A DNA stretch of 64,000 nt from Paraburkholderia unamae (lineage in GTDB: Bacteria; Pseudomonadota; Gammaproteobacteria; Burkholderiales; Burkholderiaceae): NCBI RefSeq assembly GCF_003268775.1, contig NZ_QLSU01000024.1, positions 62,001 to 126,000 of the forward strand. The letters run 5' to 3'. A program made the translations under genes and the position numbers. The notes under the pieces were generated by a model. The model did not search any database. It saw only the letters and a program-made list of their open reading frames with translations, and was not told where the DNA came from. Below, piece by piece: positions 8,709 through 17,868 of the stretch (within the stretch, counting starts at the first letter, position 1; each line of letters starts with the position of its first letter).

Positions 8709-9036
8709 CTCGTCGTATTCGCGCCCGTTCGTAGAACATCGACAGTTAGCCTCTGCGATTCAGCCGCGCTATGGAAGGATGTTTTTCATAGACCGCTTAC
8801 CCAGTTAGCATCGCATTTGTTTGGGCAGTCTCATTGAGGGAGCTGCCGCGGAATTACATTTTGGGGTTGCTCGACGCAAAATGATTTCGCTAAACAAAGG
8901 CAACTACGCCGGTCGACTGAAGGCATTCGAGGGGCAGGCGTAGGGGCGCGACGAGCGGTCGGTTCGAAATCAATTCGGGCTAGCGCTTTACGCCGCGTCG
9001 CCGATGGTGACAACGCGGCAGTTGTACCGTGGTCCC
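8709..9036. other. Gene-poor stretch after the IS21 element
   Basis: About 330 bases with no frame that has a ribosome binding site or recognisable protein. It is the right-hand part of the stretch the IS21 element inserted into. Confidence 0.5.
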
Positions 9037-10341
9037 CTATAACCTACCCGCTCCATCTACCTCCTTGACAAAGGCGAGCAGGAGCTCGCTGAGCCGAACT
9101 GGCTGCTCCTGTTGGATCCAGTGACCGGCGCCGTCGATCAACTCGATGCCCCCCATTCTCGTCGCAGCCTTCGTCCTCATGAGATCGAGCGCGCCAGGCG
9201 CCGAATAGGTGCCCCAATCGCTCTTCCCGCCAATGAAAAGCGATGGAACATCGATCGTCTTGCCCGAGAACAGACCCAATTCAGCGCTCAGGTCAGGATC
9301 GGAAAAGACGCGATAGGCCTGCAGGGCGCCTTGAAACCCCGTGCGACCATACTCCTCCGCGTACACCCCAAGTTCCGTCTCGGTGAGCCATTTGCAGGCC
9401 ATGACCTCGGCGGTGGAAGGTTGGAATGGAGCGACGGTCTCGGGCATCGTCTTGCCGAGATCCATGACGTAATAGGTGGGCATCTGCGCAAGTTCTGCGG
9501 CGGTTAGCGCCTTCAACGGATGCGGCTTGTTTCCCGGCCAGTCGGCGCTTTTGACGTAGAAAAATGCACGAAGAAACGCGTGTAAGCCCTGAGGGGGGTG
9601 CCACATGTCATGGTTCGCCTCTCGTGAACTCAGGTATTGCTGGTAATACTCTCTCGGTGGGTCGAGTGCCGCCAGCGCGGCCGCCAATTTTTGATTGGCC
9701 GTGTTCGGTTTAACCGGCGACATCTCGCTTTCCGCAATGTTGAACGGAAGCGTCGGTGGACCAGGGAACGGTGCGCTCATCAGCACGACCGAGGGAAAGA
9801 CGTCAGGTCTGGCTAGCGCACAATAGGCCGCCACGGGCGAGCCGAGGTCATGCCCGACAAGCATCGCCGTACGCCGATATCCCAATGCCAAAACCAATCC
9901 GAGGGCGTCGCGCGTCATATTCAGAAGGCTGAAGGGCGCTAGCTGGGCGTCATAGTCGTTCACCCAACCGGTGGTGCGGCCAAAACCTCGCTGGTCGGGC
10001 GCCACGACGTGGTAGCCGGCGTCAGCCAGAATTGGGATCAGGTGTCGCCAGCCATAAGCCAGATCGGGAAAACCGTGCAAAAGCAGTGCGAGCGGCCGGC
10101 CGGCGTTTTCGTAACCGGCCTCCAGAATATGGACATCTAGGTCGTTGACCCCATGGACCATTCGCGAACGGACCCCCTTGGGGAGCGTTCCCTCGTCATA
10201 TGTTGACGTAATCAAATCAGTTCCTCCTACGGGGTTTGCACGGACCGGTCGAAGTAAAGCCGCAACCAGGCTGGCCGCGCCTATCGCTAAGAGGGCTCGT
10301 CGGGACGCCGATGGCTGGAAACTAGGTAGTAGGCTGCGCAT
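9037..10341 (-). CDS. Exported alpha/beta hydrolase, epoxide-hydrolase-like
   Basis: 434 residues. The N-terminus (SRRALLAIGAASLVAALL, residues 12-29) combines a twin Arg with a hydrophobic stretch, suggesting export, possibly by the Tat route. The catalytic domain has HGFPDLAYGWRHL (HGXP oxyanion motif), VGHDLGSPVAAY with Asp as nucleophile, and GAGHWIQQEQP with the catalytic His. An Asp nucleophile is typical of epoxide hydrolases and haloalkane dehalogenases. It is divergent from the TetR gene at 10466, with a 35-bp operator-like repeat between them, so repression by that TetR protein is likely. Confidence 0.87.
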   Translation of the reverse strand: MRSLLPSFQPSASRRALLAIGAASLVAALLRPVRANPVGGTDLITSTYDEGTLPKGVRSRMVHGVNDLDVHILEAGYENAGRPLALLLHGFPDLAYGWRHLIPILADAGYHVVAPDQRGFGRTTGWVNDYDAQLAPFSLLNMTRDALGLVLALGYRRTAMLVGHDLGSPVAAYCALARPDVFPSVVLMSAPFPGPPTLPFNIAESEMSPVKPNTANQKLAAALAALDPPREYYQQYLSSREANHDMWHPPQGLHAFLRAFFYVKSADWPGNKPHPLKALTAAELAQMPTYYVMDLGKTMPETVAPFQPSTAEVMACKWLTETELGVYAEEYGRTGFQGALQAYRVFSDPDLSAELGLFSGKTIDVPSLFIGGKSDWGTYSAPGALDLMRTKAATRMGGIELIDGAGHWIQQEQPVRLSELLLAFVKEVDGAGRL

Positions 10342-10398
10342 CGTTTAACGAACTTCCTTCGCTTTGGGATTGGGGAGGTGAGCATCCTCAGACGCTTT

Positions 10399-10433
10399 CT
10401 ATGTCGATCACCATACTATGGTGATCGACATAG
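10399..10433. promoter_or_regulatory. 35-bp perfect inverted repeat, probable TetR operator
   Basis: The 17-bp arm CTATGTCGATCACCATA is followed by a single C and the exact reverse complement of the arm. It lies 57 bp from the hydrolase start and 32 bp from the TetR start, in the divergent promoter region. The length and perfection are unusual even for TetR-family operators, which are commonly 15-28 bp, and may accommodate two dimers. Confidence 0.8.
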
Positions 10434-10465
10434 CGGCGTCAAGCGAAACATGTTATGTTGACGGT

Positions 10466-11041
10466 ATGCCACGTAAGACTGATGCGCGCGCTCGCGCGAT
10501 TGCCACGGCCGAGCGACTGTTTCGCGTCCAAGGCTATACCGCGACCGGATTGATCCAAATCATTCAGGAAAGCGGTGCACCGAAAGGATCCTTTTACTTT
10601 CACTTTCCACGTGGCAAGACACAGCTCGCAGAGGAAGCAATTGATCATTACGTTGCTAGTCGGATTGCCGTATTGCGAAATATCTCGGCGAATACGGCCG
10701 GTGATGCTCCAGGTTTTGTTCATCAGATTTTCAGCGCATTCGCTGCCGAGATGGTCGCTTCCGACTTCCAATATGGATGTCTAATGCAAAATCTGGCGAA
10801 CGAGCTTCCCGCGCTCGACGCTGAGCTGACGAATCGGGTAGCGCGTGGATTTGCTGATTCGATCGAAGTCATTGCGGAGCATTTCAAGGGGTGCGGCTTC
10901 GCTCCTGAGCGCGCATCCTCTACCGCAGTTGCATTGGCAGCCGCCCTCGAAGGCGCTCGAACGATCGCACGCCTGCAACGTACGCCGGCTGTATTCGAGG
11001 CGCTGGCGGATGTTAGTGTCCACGGGTGGACGGCCGCCTAG
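10466..11041 (+). CDS. TetR/AcrR-family regulator
   Basis: 191 residues from ATG 10466 (MPRKTDARARAIATAERLFR). The upstream in-frame start would overlap the inverted repeat and add an unusual leader. The N-terminal HTH (GYTATGLIQIIQESGAPKGS then FYFHFPRGKTQLAEEA) is typical of the TetR branch with a QacR/AcrR-like domain. The C-terminal domain is all helical. It is divergent from the exported hydrolase and most likely binds the 35-bp repeat at 10399-10433 to control both genes. Confidence 0.9.
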   Translation: MPRKTDARARAIATAERLFRVQGYTATGLIQIIQESGAPKGSFYFHFPRGKTQLAEEAIDHYVASRIAVLRNISANTAGDAPGFVHQIFSAFAAEMVASDFQYGCLMQNLANELPALDAELTNRVARGFADSIEVIAEHFKGCGFAPERASSTAVALAAALEGARTIARLQRTPAVFEALADVSVHGWTAA

Positions 11042-11166
11042 GGTGATCCGGGTCCGATGTCCCTCCCGGAGGGCGCCGGATGTTGTTGTGATCGGGGAAG
11101 ACCGGTGCGCCGATGGGAGAGCGCACCCGTCCTTCCATATCAAGGCGCTGGTTCGGGATAGCACGC

Positions 11167-11271
11167 CACTTTGTTTCAGGTGGACGGATCGCCGAAAGCG
11201 GCAGACCTGCTGAACTCTTCAACAATCCGCAGACAGCTGATCTGAGGAAATTCTCTCAAAACGTAGGATAA
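11167..11271 (+). pseudogene. Remnant of an ABC-transporter ATPase C-terminus
   Basis: A short frame reads RHFVSGGRIAESGRPAELFN and continues NPQTADLRKFSQNVG before a TAA. This matches the general C-terminal pattern of polar amino-acid ABC ATPases (G-R-I-x-E-x-G-x-P-x-x-L-F, then P, R, F). No Walker motifs lie upstream, so only the last 35 or so codons survive. The call rests on pattern recognition alone. Confidence 0.45.
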
Positions 11272-11299
11272 TGGCGCACCAGATGCTCGGGAGGCTGCC

Positions 11300-11425
11300 G
11301 TGTTCCGGCTCGACGAGGGGTTGAAGGTGTACCTGCATAGCGAGCCGGTCGATTTTCGCGTGGGTATTAACGGACTGTCGATCTTGGTCGCGCAAGCAAT
11401 GCGCCTGAGTCCGATGTCTCTCGGC
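11300..11425 (+). pseudogene. IS66-family TnpB (Orf2) N-terminal fragment
   Basis: Starting at GTG 11300, VFRLDEGLKVYLHSEPVDFR then VGINGLSILVAQAM matches the N-terminus of the IS66 accessory protein TnpB. After about residue 41 the similarity ends and the frame runs into unrelated sequence. The rest of the IS66 element is absent. Confidence 0.7.
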
Positions 11426-11513
11426 TCTCTCGATATTCGGCAACCGACGTCGCCGTCCAATCAAGATACTCGCCTAGGGGGATTACCTAGCGGGCAAAAG
11501 GGTCAAGAGGGGC

Positions 11514-12254
11514 CTAGAACTCCCGCGCGATATCGATCACTGCCGTGACCAGCTTTTCACGATGTTCATGAAGCCGCGCGACTGGACCGCCAATACCGAT
11601 GCCTAGCAGCTTGTCACGGATCGGTGTCATCATAACTGTCGCAATAACTCCGGCGCCCGGTGTTGCCAGACTCGCGGATTCGTAATAGCCCTGTTTTCGT
11701 GCCCGCTCAATGGCGCGGATAACCTGACCAACTCGGGCAGGCGGCTCATGAATTTCGCGTTCCGCGTTGTAGTGACGGAGCAGCGGGGTAATTTGACTGT
11801 CTTCCATGCGACTCATCAACATGATACCGATGGCTGTCATGTGCATTGGGCGCACCATCCCGGACGCAACAGACTGGCGCAGCGTCTGTTGCGCATCAAG
11901 CACAGAAAGGTATTGCAGCCGGATACCGTTTTGGCGTGCCAGAAGCACTGTTTCGCCGGTTTCGCGCGCGAGCTTTCTAAGCACTTCGTGAGCTGAAGTT
12001 CTCACGCCCTCTTTGCGTGCTGCCCAGTCACATAGAAACGCCACGCGCACGGATGGACAGTACGTGTGGCGCCGCGCATCATATTCTGCGTACCCGCGCA
12101 TCACCATTGTCTTGAGCAGCATGGAGGCGCTAGACTGCGGGATCTCAATCCGTTCCGCAATTTCCCCCACGCGCATGGGCCTTCGGTCATACTCAAACAA
12201 TTCGAGTATGTCAAATATCCTGGTAGCTGATTTCACCAACTTGGTGTCGTCCAT
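11514..12254 (-). CDS. IclR-family regulator
   Basis: 246 residues. The N-terminal winged HTH (residues about 5-65; RPMRVGEIAERIEIPQSSAS) is followed by the IclR ligand-binding domain (VRPMHMTAIGIMLMSRM, GAGVIATVMMTPIRDKLLGI). IclR proteins often control aromatic or organic-acid catabolism in response to a pathway metabolite. It sits at the edge of the porin/CitE/PrpD/MaoC cluster and is the only regulator there, so it is the likely controller of that cluster. Confidence 0.9.
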   Translation of the reverse strand: MDDTKLVKSATRIFDILELFEYDRRPMRVGEIAERIEIPQSSASMLLKTMVMRGYAEYDARRHTYCPSVRVAFLCDWAARKEGVRTSAHEVLRKLARETGETVLLARQNGIRLQYLSVLDAQQTLRQSVASGMVRPMHMTAIGIMLMSRMEDSQITPLLRHYNAEREIHEPPARVGQVIRAIERARKQGYYESASLATPGAGVIATVMMTPIRDKLLGIGIGGPVARLHEHREKLVTAVIDIAREF

Positions 12255-12506
12255 CTCGAATTTTCCTTAAACGTCGTGCTACATAACTCGCTCCTCTGGG
12301 AATAGCTTACATCAAAGGCGAGTAACGTCCGAACTGGATATTCGTCGCAGTCGCGTTTCCTACATATTGGTGAAATCAGCGATATAAATAAAAAGGCGTC
12401 CCTTGAGTGTGATCCTTCCCGTAGAATTGAACGGGGATTGAGGCGGCCGAAGGCTGTGTTAAGGACACTCCGGCGTGTTATGACAACTACTGCCAGGGTC
12501 AGAGCA

Positions 12507-13607
12507 TCAGAACATATGCCGGATACCGATGTCCGCAGCGAAAGTGGTGCCGCTCACACCGACTAGGTTACCGTTTTCCATCGTCGGCCCGATGTGTTCA
12601 TTGCCCTTGTTGTCGACAACGGCAAACTGACCGTAAAAAGATGTGCGTTTCGAGAGGTAGTAGCTCAACCCGCTCGACACTTGAAGTACGTGCGTTCGTG
12701 AATGATTAGGGTCCTGGACCCAAGCCACAGAACCGTTCAAGTCAATGGTCGGTGTGACATACCAGTCCGTACCGATATTGTAGACGTCGTTCGCGCCGCT
12801 CGAATTCGATAGTAGTTCTGGCGCGCGGAACGTCGTATAGTTGGCGACAACGCGCACGCTCTGGAAGTTATATGTTGCACCAACGGTCTTCGCGATCACT
12901 TGGCGTTCAAAAGCCCAACCCGGATTGGTTGTCTCTGTGCCGTCGTCAGCCGCCTCATCAATGGCACCAGCCACAATCTTCAAGCTACCAATTTCGTATG
13001 AAAGCATTCCGGAATAGCAGAAGCCTTCACGGAAGTTCCCGGGGTGACCGCCTGTACATGTCATCACGATACCGCGCAATCCATACAGGTTCGGGCTGCG
13101 GTATTCGATAGCGTTCGGCGAGAACGTGCCGGTAATGCTGTTTGCACTGTACAGCGTCACCAGCGTACCCATCTGCTCGAAGCCTCGCGGGTCCAGCTCA
13201 AACATCGCTTCCTCGAAGGCGGAGTACTGCACGCCCGCTCGCACTTCACCGAATCGTCCACTGACGCCGACCCACGATTCGCGACCGAAGAAGCTGCCTG
13301 CCAGGTTGTTATCGAAGCCGCCGTTGCCGAGATCGATACCACTCTGGAGGTCGAAATTTGCGTCGTAGCCGCCGCCGAGGTCTTCCTTACCCTTGACGCC
13401 GAAAAAAGAGGGGAGGTAGCCGCCATTTTCGATTGAGAGCGAGGAACCTGCATTCTTGCCGCTAGCGCCTGGTGTTTTGCTTGTGTACATAACACCCACG
13501 TCTAGGACGCCGTACAGCGTTACGTCACTCTGTGCATGCGCCGACGAAGCGACCAACGTGATACCGCCTGCAAAAATCGCGATACCGCTTTTCACGCTTT
13601 TTTTCAT
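12507..13607 (-). CDS. Gram-negative outer-membrane porin
   Basis: 366 residues. Signal peptide MKKSVKSGIAIFAGGITLVA ending SAHA-QS, then the Burkholderia-type trimeric porin start SDVTLYGVLDVGVMY. The C-terminus is ADIGIRHMF, with the terminal Phe needed for outer-membrane assembly. It lies 62 bp downstream of the CitE-like gene on the same strand, so it is probably part of that transcription unit and supplies outer-membrane entry for the cluster's substrate. Confidence 0.92.
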   Translation of the reverse strand: MKKSVKSGIAIFAGGITLVASSAHAQSDVTLYGVLDVGVMYTSKTPGASGKNAGSSLSIENGGYLPSFFGVKGKEDLGGGYDANFDLQSGIDLGNGGFDNNLAGSFFGRESWVGVSGRFGEVRAGVQYSAFEEAMFELDPRGFEQMGTLVTLYSANSITGTFSPNAIEYRSPNLYGLRGIVMTCTGGHPGNFREGFCYSGMLSYEIGSLKIVAGAIDEAADDGTETTNPGWAFERQVIAKTVGATYNFQSVRVVANYTTFRAPELLSNSSGANDVYNIGTDWYVTPTIDLNGSVAWVQDPNHSRTHVLQVSSGLSYYLSKRTSFYGQFAVVDNKGNEHIGPTMENGNLVGVSGTTFAADIGIRHMF

Positions 13608-13669
13608 AGTGTCTCCATTTATTGTTTTTCACTTATAAAAAGTACTACTGCGAAATCAGAACCGGCACA

Positions 13670-14566
13670 CTAATCAGTTGATCGGCCTACTTGCGGCAGG
13701 GTCGCCTCCACGCGGGCAACAAGGTGTTGCGCCTGCTCGAGGTGCAGGCGTTCAACCATGCGACCGTCCAGATCAATAACACCTGCCGCAGCGGATTCCG
13801 GACGCTCAAATGCACGAATAATTCTTCGCGCATCGGCAATTGCTTCCTCGCCGGGCGTGAACACCGCATTAGCAGGATCAACCTGCAGTGGGTGAATCAA
13901 CGTCTTGCCGTCGAATCCCATCTCGCGCGACTGGCGTGCTTCCTCGTCGAAACCATCGGTGTCGCCGAAATCGTTCCATACGCCGTCCAGCACCGTGACT
14001 TTGTTCAACTTCGCGACGAGGATCACCGACATCAACCACGGAATGAAATACCGCCGACCATTGCCAGTGGAGACGCCCGTTTCCTTCGCCAGGTCGTTCG
14101 TGCCTAACACCAGGCAATCGAGTTTTAGACCGGTCGCGGGCACGGCCTGGAGGATGGCGGGCAAGTTGGAAATGGCTGCTGCCGTTTCAACCATGATCCA
14201 CAGCGGCGTCGTGTCACCTGCCGTCGAGGCGCGCATCTTGTAAGCGAACCGGAGTAGGTCGTGCGCGGTGCTTACCTTCGGCAACAGGATCGCGTCAGGT
14301 TCGCAGACCAGAGCGGCCTGCAGGTCGACCTCGAAATCCGGCGTGCCAAGGCCATTGATGCGGATGACTTTCTCCCTGGCGAGGAACGTACCGGTGTCCA
14401 GGGCGCTCCCGACGATCTCGCGTGCCCTGCTCTTCATTGCGGGCGCGACGGCATCTTCCCAATCAAAGATGAGCGCATCACAGGCAAGCGTGCGGGCCTT
14501 CTCGATAGCGCGAGCGTTGATGCCGGGAACATAGAGAGCAGAACGACGTGGCGACCAATTATCCAT
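13670..14566 (-). CDS. CitE-like lyase (HpcH/HpaI family), first copy
   Basis: 298 residues. The N-terminus (RRSALYVPGINARAIEKA, LIFDWEDAVAP) carries the substrate- and metal-binding signature of CitE-type CoA-ester lyases; the second acidic metal ligand lies in VLGTNDLAKE. Enzymes of this type split citramalyl-CoA, malyl-CoA or beta-methylmalyl-CoA. It is divergent from the MmgE/PrpD operon and probably co-transcribed with the porin. A second CitE-like protein lies at 19625-20536, so the cluster may handle two hydroxyacyl-CoA cleavages, or the copies may differ in substrate. Confidence 0.87.
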   Translation of the reverse strand: MDNWSPRRSALYVPGINARAIEKARTLACDALIFDWEDAVAPAMKSRAREIVGSALDTGTFLAREKVIRINGLGTPDFEVDLQAALVCEPDAILLPKVSTAHDLLRFAYKMRASTAGDTTPLWIMVETAAAISNLPAILQAVPATGLKLDCLVLGTNDLAKETGVSTGNGRRYFIPWLMSVILVAKLNKVTVLDGVWNDFGDTDGFDEEARQSREMGFDGKTLIHPLQVDPANAVFTPGEEAIADARRIIRAFERPESAAAGVIDLDGRMVERLHLEQAQHLVARVEATLPQVGRSTD

Positions 14567-14640
14567 GACAGTAGCGAAGAGGGTGCGTTAGAGAAGACGG
14601 CAATGTTCAAAACAGTATTGGTCATCGAACCACACCTAAC

Positions 14641-14691
14641 CATCACATATGTGATGAGCGGAGCTAGGGCGCACTTATCACATGCGTGATG
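14641..14691. promoter_or_regulatory. Two related operator-like palindromes in the divergent catabolic promoter
   Basis: CATCACATATGTGATG (14641-14656) is a perfect 16-bp palindrome. A near copy, ATCACATGCGTGAT (14678-14691), follows with centres 36 bp apart. Both lie between the CitE-porin unit and the PrpD operon, so one regulator, most likely the IclR protein at 11514, could control both directions. Binding is inferred from symmetry and repetition. Confidence 0.6.
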
Positions 14692-14761
14692 CAGATGGTC
14701 GAACGGGTATCTGATACTCGTAAAGCAACTGTTGCACGACATAGACGCAGGACGGAGACAA

Positions 14762-16129
14762 ATGGATCAAGATGAATCGTCTGGTAGCGTGCTGCCGCGT
14801 GGCTACACCCACGCACTGGCGCAGTGGATCAGCAGTGTGGATGAGTCGGCGCTGGGGAAAAGAGCCTTTGCCTGGGCGAGTCACGCGTTGCTGGACTGGG
14901 TAGCGGTCACAATTGCTGCATCCAAAGAACCGTTGGTTCAGATTCTGCTGAGCGAGTATGGGCTTGCGCACGAATCACCCTGCGCACTTCTGGTCAGCCC
15001 CATCCGGACAAGCGCCGCGCACGCCGCGCTTATCAACGGTGCGGCAGGCCATGCGCTGGATTTCGACGATGTGAACTCGCAAATGCACGGTCACCCCACC
15101 GTGCCGGTTGCGCCGGCAGCCCTCGCTGTCGCACAAGCGCAAGGTTCGAGCGGTAAAGCGCTCCTGAAAGCGTTGATCGTTGGACACGAAGTCGAAGGGC
15201 GTGTCGGTGAAGTCGTTGGAGACGGGCAGTATCGGCTTGGACTCCATCCAACGGGAACGACCGGCACACTAGGCGCTGCTGCCGCTTCCGCGTTAGTGAT
15301 GAAGCTGAACGCCGGCCAAACGGCTCACGCGCTAGGCCTTGCCGCGACGCAGGCCGCTGGGCTAAAGAGTATGTTCGGCACGATGGCGAAACCGCTGCAC
15401 GCGGGCAAAGCTGCCATGAATGGCGTGATGGCGGCGCGACTGGCTGAAAAGGGTTTCACGGCCAATCCGCATTCCATCGAGTGTGCGCAGGGTTTCGGTC
15501 CAACTCAGACCGGTGGGAAGCCCACGTTCCCCAATGCGTTCGAAGCGCGCACCACGACCGCCATTGAGCGCACGCTGTTCAAGTATCACGCTGCGTGCTA
15601 TCTGACACACTCCACCATCGAAGCAGTAAATCAGGCCTGCGTGAAGAACGGTATAACGCTCGACCTGATGGAGTCAATGACGATTAACGTGGGCGGTGCG
15701 CAGCGCGGTGTATGTGATATTGAAGAACCGAATACGGGCCTCGAAGTGAAGTTTGCGATCCAGCAGCTTGCTGCGATGGCGCTCGACGGGCAGCCCACGG
15801 CCTCGCTGCAACTGTATTCGGATGAAACCGCGCGCAACCCACGCTACGTCAAGGCACGCCGTCGGGTCGCCCTGAACGTGTCCACTGAAGCGGACCGCGA
15901 CGCCGCCGTTGTAGAAATCCGGACCCTCGATGGTCGCATGATCCGTGAGGAAGCCAACGTCGCCATTCCTGCCAACGACATGGCCCGGCAGTGGAACCGG
16001 CTTGTCGAGAAGGCGCAGGCACTCATCGTGCCGAATATCGGCGTGCACAAGTATGCACGGCTTATGACTGTGCTGGCGCAGCTAGACCAACTTCCTACCA
16101 TAGAACCTTTATTTGAGGCTATTCGATGA
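14762..16129 (+). CDS. MmgE/PrpD-family protein
   Basis: 455 residues from ATG 14762, preceded by ggacggaga. The MmgE/PrpD fold is seen in HALDFDDVNSQMHGHPTVPV, the conserved active-site segment (residues about 100-120), and in LKSMFGTMAKPLHAGKAAMN. The family includes 2-methylcitrate dehydratase, cis-aconitate decarboxylase and iminodisuccinate epimerase. In this cluster a dehydratase or decarboxylase acting on a C5-C7 di- or tricarboxylate would fit. It is the first gene of a tightly packed operon; its stop overlaps the next start (ATGA). Confidence 0.88.
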   Translation: MDQDESSGSVLPRGYTHALAQWISSVDESALGKRAFAWASHALLDWVAVTIAASKEPLVQILLSEYGLAHESPCALLVSPIRTSAAHAALINGAAGHALDFDDVNSQMHGHPTVPVAPAALAVAQAQGSSGKALLKALIVGHEVEGRVGEVVGDGQYRLGLHPTGTTGTLGAAAASALVMKLNAGQTAHALGLAATQAAGLKSMFGTMAKPLHAGKAAMNGVMAARLAEKGFTANPHSIECAQGFGPTQTGGKPTFPNAFEARTTTAIERTLFKYHAACYLTHSTIEAVNQACVKNGITLDLMESMTINVGGAQRGVCDIEEPNTGLEVKFAIQQLAAMALDGQPTASLQLYSDETARNPRYVKARRRVALNVSTEADRDAAVVEIRTLDGRMIREEANVAIPANDMARQWNRLVEKAQALIVPNIGVHKYARLMTVLAQLDQLPTIEPLFEAIR

Positions 16130-16626
16130 CGACGCTAGATTCAGTGGTTGCCCATTTGAAAGCAAACGCCATACTTCGCAGTCGCGGCAATCACTATGAG
16201 GATTTCGAACCGGGGCGCGGGTTCACTCATCATTGGGGACGCACCATCAGCGATTCGGACAATACCCTATTCTCGACGCTGACGCTGAACTACAACCCGC
16301 AATATACCAACGTTGAAGCAGCCAAAACCAATGGTTACGACGGCATTCCAGTAAATCCGTTGCTTGTGTTCAATACGGTTTTTGGTCTGTCGGTCGAAGA
16401 TTTGTCGGAAGGTGGTGGGCCATTTCTAGGCGTGGACGAACTCAAGTTCTTCAAGCCAGTGTACGCAGGCGACACGCTCTATTCTGAATCGGTTGTTGTG
16501 GACAAGCGCTTGCCAAGCAATAAGCCAGGTTTCGGCATTGCGACCTGGCACACGAAGGGCACCAATCAGGATGGGGAACTTGTCGTCGAATTCAAACGTT
16601 CCAATCTGGTTCGAACACGGGGGTAA
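16126..16626 (+). CDS. MaoC-like hydratase, first copy
   Basis: 166 residues with a hot-dog fold pattern: GNHYEDFEPGRGFTHHWGRT near the N-terminus, GIPVNPLLVFNTVFGLSVED in the middle and GDTLYSESVVVDKR later. The layout resembles single-domain mesaconyl-CoA hydratase relatives rather than classical R-enoyl hydratases, whose D-x4-H catalytic pair I do not see. It overlaps the PrpD stop by 4 bp and precedes the acyl-CoA dehydrogenase. It may pair with the second MaoC protein at 17865-18353. Confidence 0.82.
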   Translation: MTTLDSVVAHLKANAILRSRGNHYEDFEPGRGFTHHWGRTISDSDNTLFSTLTLNYNPQYTNVEAAKTNGYDGIPVNPLLVFNTVFGLSVEDLSEGGGPFLGVDELKFFKPVYAGDTLYSESVVVDKRLPSNKPGFGIATWHTKGTNQDGELVVEFKRSNLVRTRG

Positions 16627-16629
16627 GGT

Positions 16630-17868
16630 ATGTCGAATGACGGTAAGGGTTACATGACAGATGAGCGCGTCATGATTCGTGATGCAGCGCGCGAGTTCAC
16701 GATGAGGGAAGTGCTGCCGGTCGCCAATGAGCTTGACGGTCCGGACGGCGAAATCCCAATGGACCTGCGCAACAAGATGGCCGAAATGGGCTACTTTGGA
16801 ATCACTGTTCCCGAAGAGCTCGGTGGAATGGGCCTCGGTGCATTCGAGTATTGCCTGATTGCCGAAGAGCTATCGCGCGGCTGGATGTCTGTCGCCTCGA
16901 TCATCGCCCGTGCGCAGGGCGGATGGATCATGAAAACGATGCCGGAAGAGCGGCTGAAAGAATATATGCCTCGCGTTGTGTCCGGCGAGTTCCTGAACGC
17001 GAGCGCATTATCGGAGCCGGATACCGGCTCTGACCTTGCCTCGATTTCGTGCCGCGCGGTGCTCGAAGGCGACGAATGGGTACTCACGGGAAACAAATAC
17101 TGGTGCACGTTTGCGGATGGTGCCGACTATCTAATAGTTTTCGCGCGAACGTCGAACCCGGCTTCCGGTGCCAGGCGTTGGGAAGGCATCTCATGCTTCA
17201 TGATCGAGAAGGAGCGCGGCAAGTTTCCGAATGGCATGACCGGAAATGCAATTCCGAAGATCGGGTATTTCGGCTGGAAGACCTTCGAACTCGCGCTCGA
17301 TGGCGTGCGTGTGCCGAAAGAAAACCTGCTGGGCGATGAAGGCAAGGCGTTTCTGGTGATGACAAAGGGTCTGGAAACGGCTCGTGCCCACACCGCCGCG
17401 CGTGCCATCGGTCTGGCACAAGGCGCACTGGAAGATTCCATCGCATACGCTACGGAGCGAAAGCAATTCGGTATGCCCATCGCGGAATATCAGGCCATCC
17501 GCTTCAAGATCGCTACGATGGCCACGGAAATCGAAGCCGCCCGTCAACTGATGTACTTCGTGTGTAATGAAATCGACAGCGGCCGCCGCTGTGACAAGGA
17601 AGCGTCGATGGTGAAGTATTTCGCTTCCGAAATGGCGGAGCGTGTCACATCCACCGCGTTGCAGATTTTCGGCGGCGCTGGCTACACGACGCTCTTCCCG
17701 ATTGAACGCTATTGGCGTGACGCACGCCTGACCAAGATTTTTGAAGGAACGTCGGAAATCCAGCAGCGCATCATTTCGACTAACTTGCTTGGCAAGTCCG
17801 AAGTCGAAGGGATTATCGCGGAGCGTGCTTACGAGAAATTCGCGAAAGCGAGGGGGTTGACGGCATGA
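16630..17868 (+). CDS. Acyl-CoA dehydrogenase
   Basis: 412 residues with the full family pattern: ALSEPDTGSDLASISCRAVL (FAD/substrate signature, about residues 125-145), the C-terminal helical domain RKQFGMPIAEYQAIRFKIAT, and LTKIFEGTSEIQQRI, where a catalytic Glu lies in many members. It oxidises an acyl-CoA to the 2-enoyl-CoA with FAD. Between two MaoC genes, a methylsuccinyl-CoA or similar branched dicarboxylyl-CoA substrate is plausible. Its end overlaps the next gene by 4 bp. Confidence 0.92.
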   Translation: MSNDGKGYMTDERVMIRDAAREFTMREVLPVANELDGPDGEIPMDLRNKMAEMGYFGITVPEELGGMGLGAFEYCLIAEELSRGWMSVASIIARAQGGWIMKTMPEERLKEYMPRVVSGEFLNASALSEPDTGSDLASISCRAVLEGDEWVLTGNKYWCTFADGADYLIVFARTSNPASGARRWEGISCFMIEKERGKFPNGMTGNAIPKIGYFGWKTFELALDGVRVPKENLLGDEGKAFLVMTKGLETARAHTAARAIGLAQGALEDSIAYATERKQFGMPIAEYQAIRFKIATMATEIEAARQLMYFVCNEIDSGRRCDKEASMVKYFASEMAERVTSTALQIFGGAGYTTLFPIERYWRDARLTKIFEGTSEIQQRIISTNLLGKSEVEGIIAERAYEKFAKARGLTA

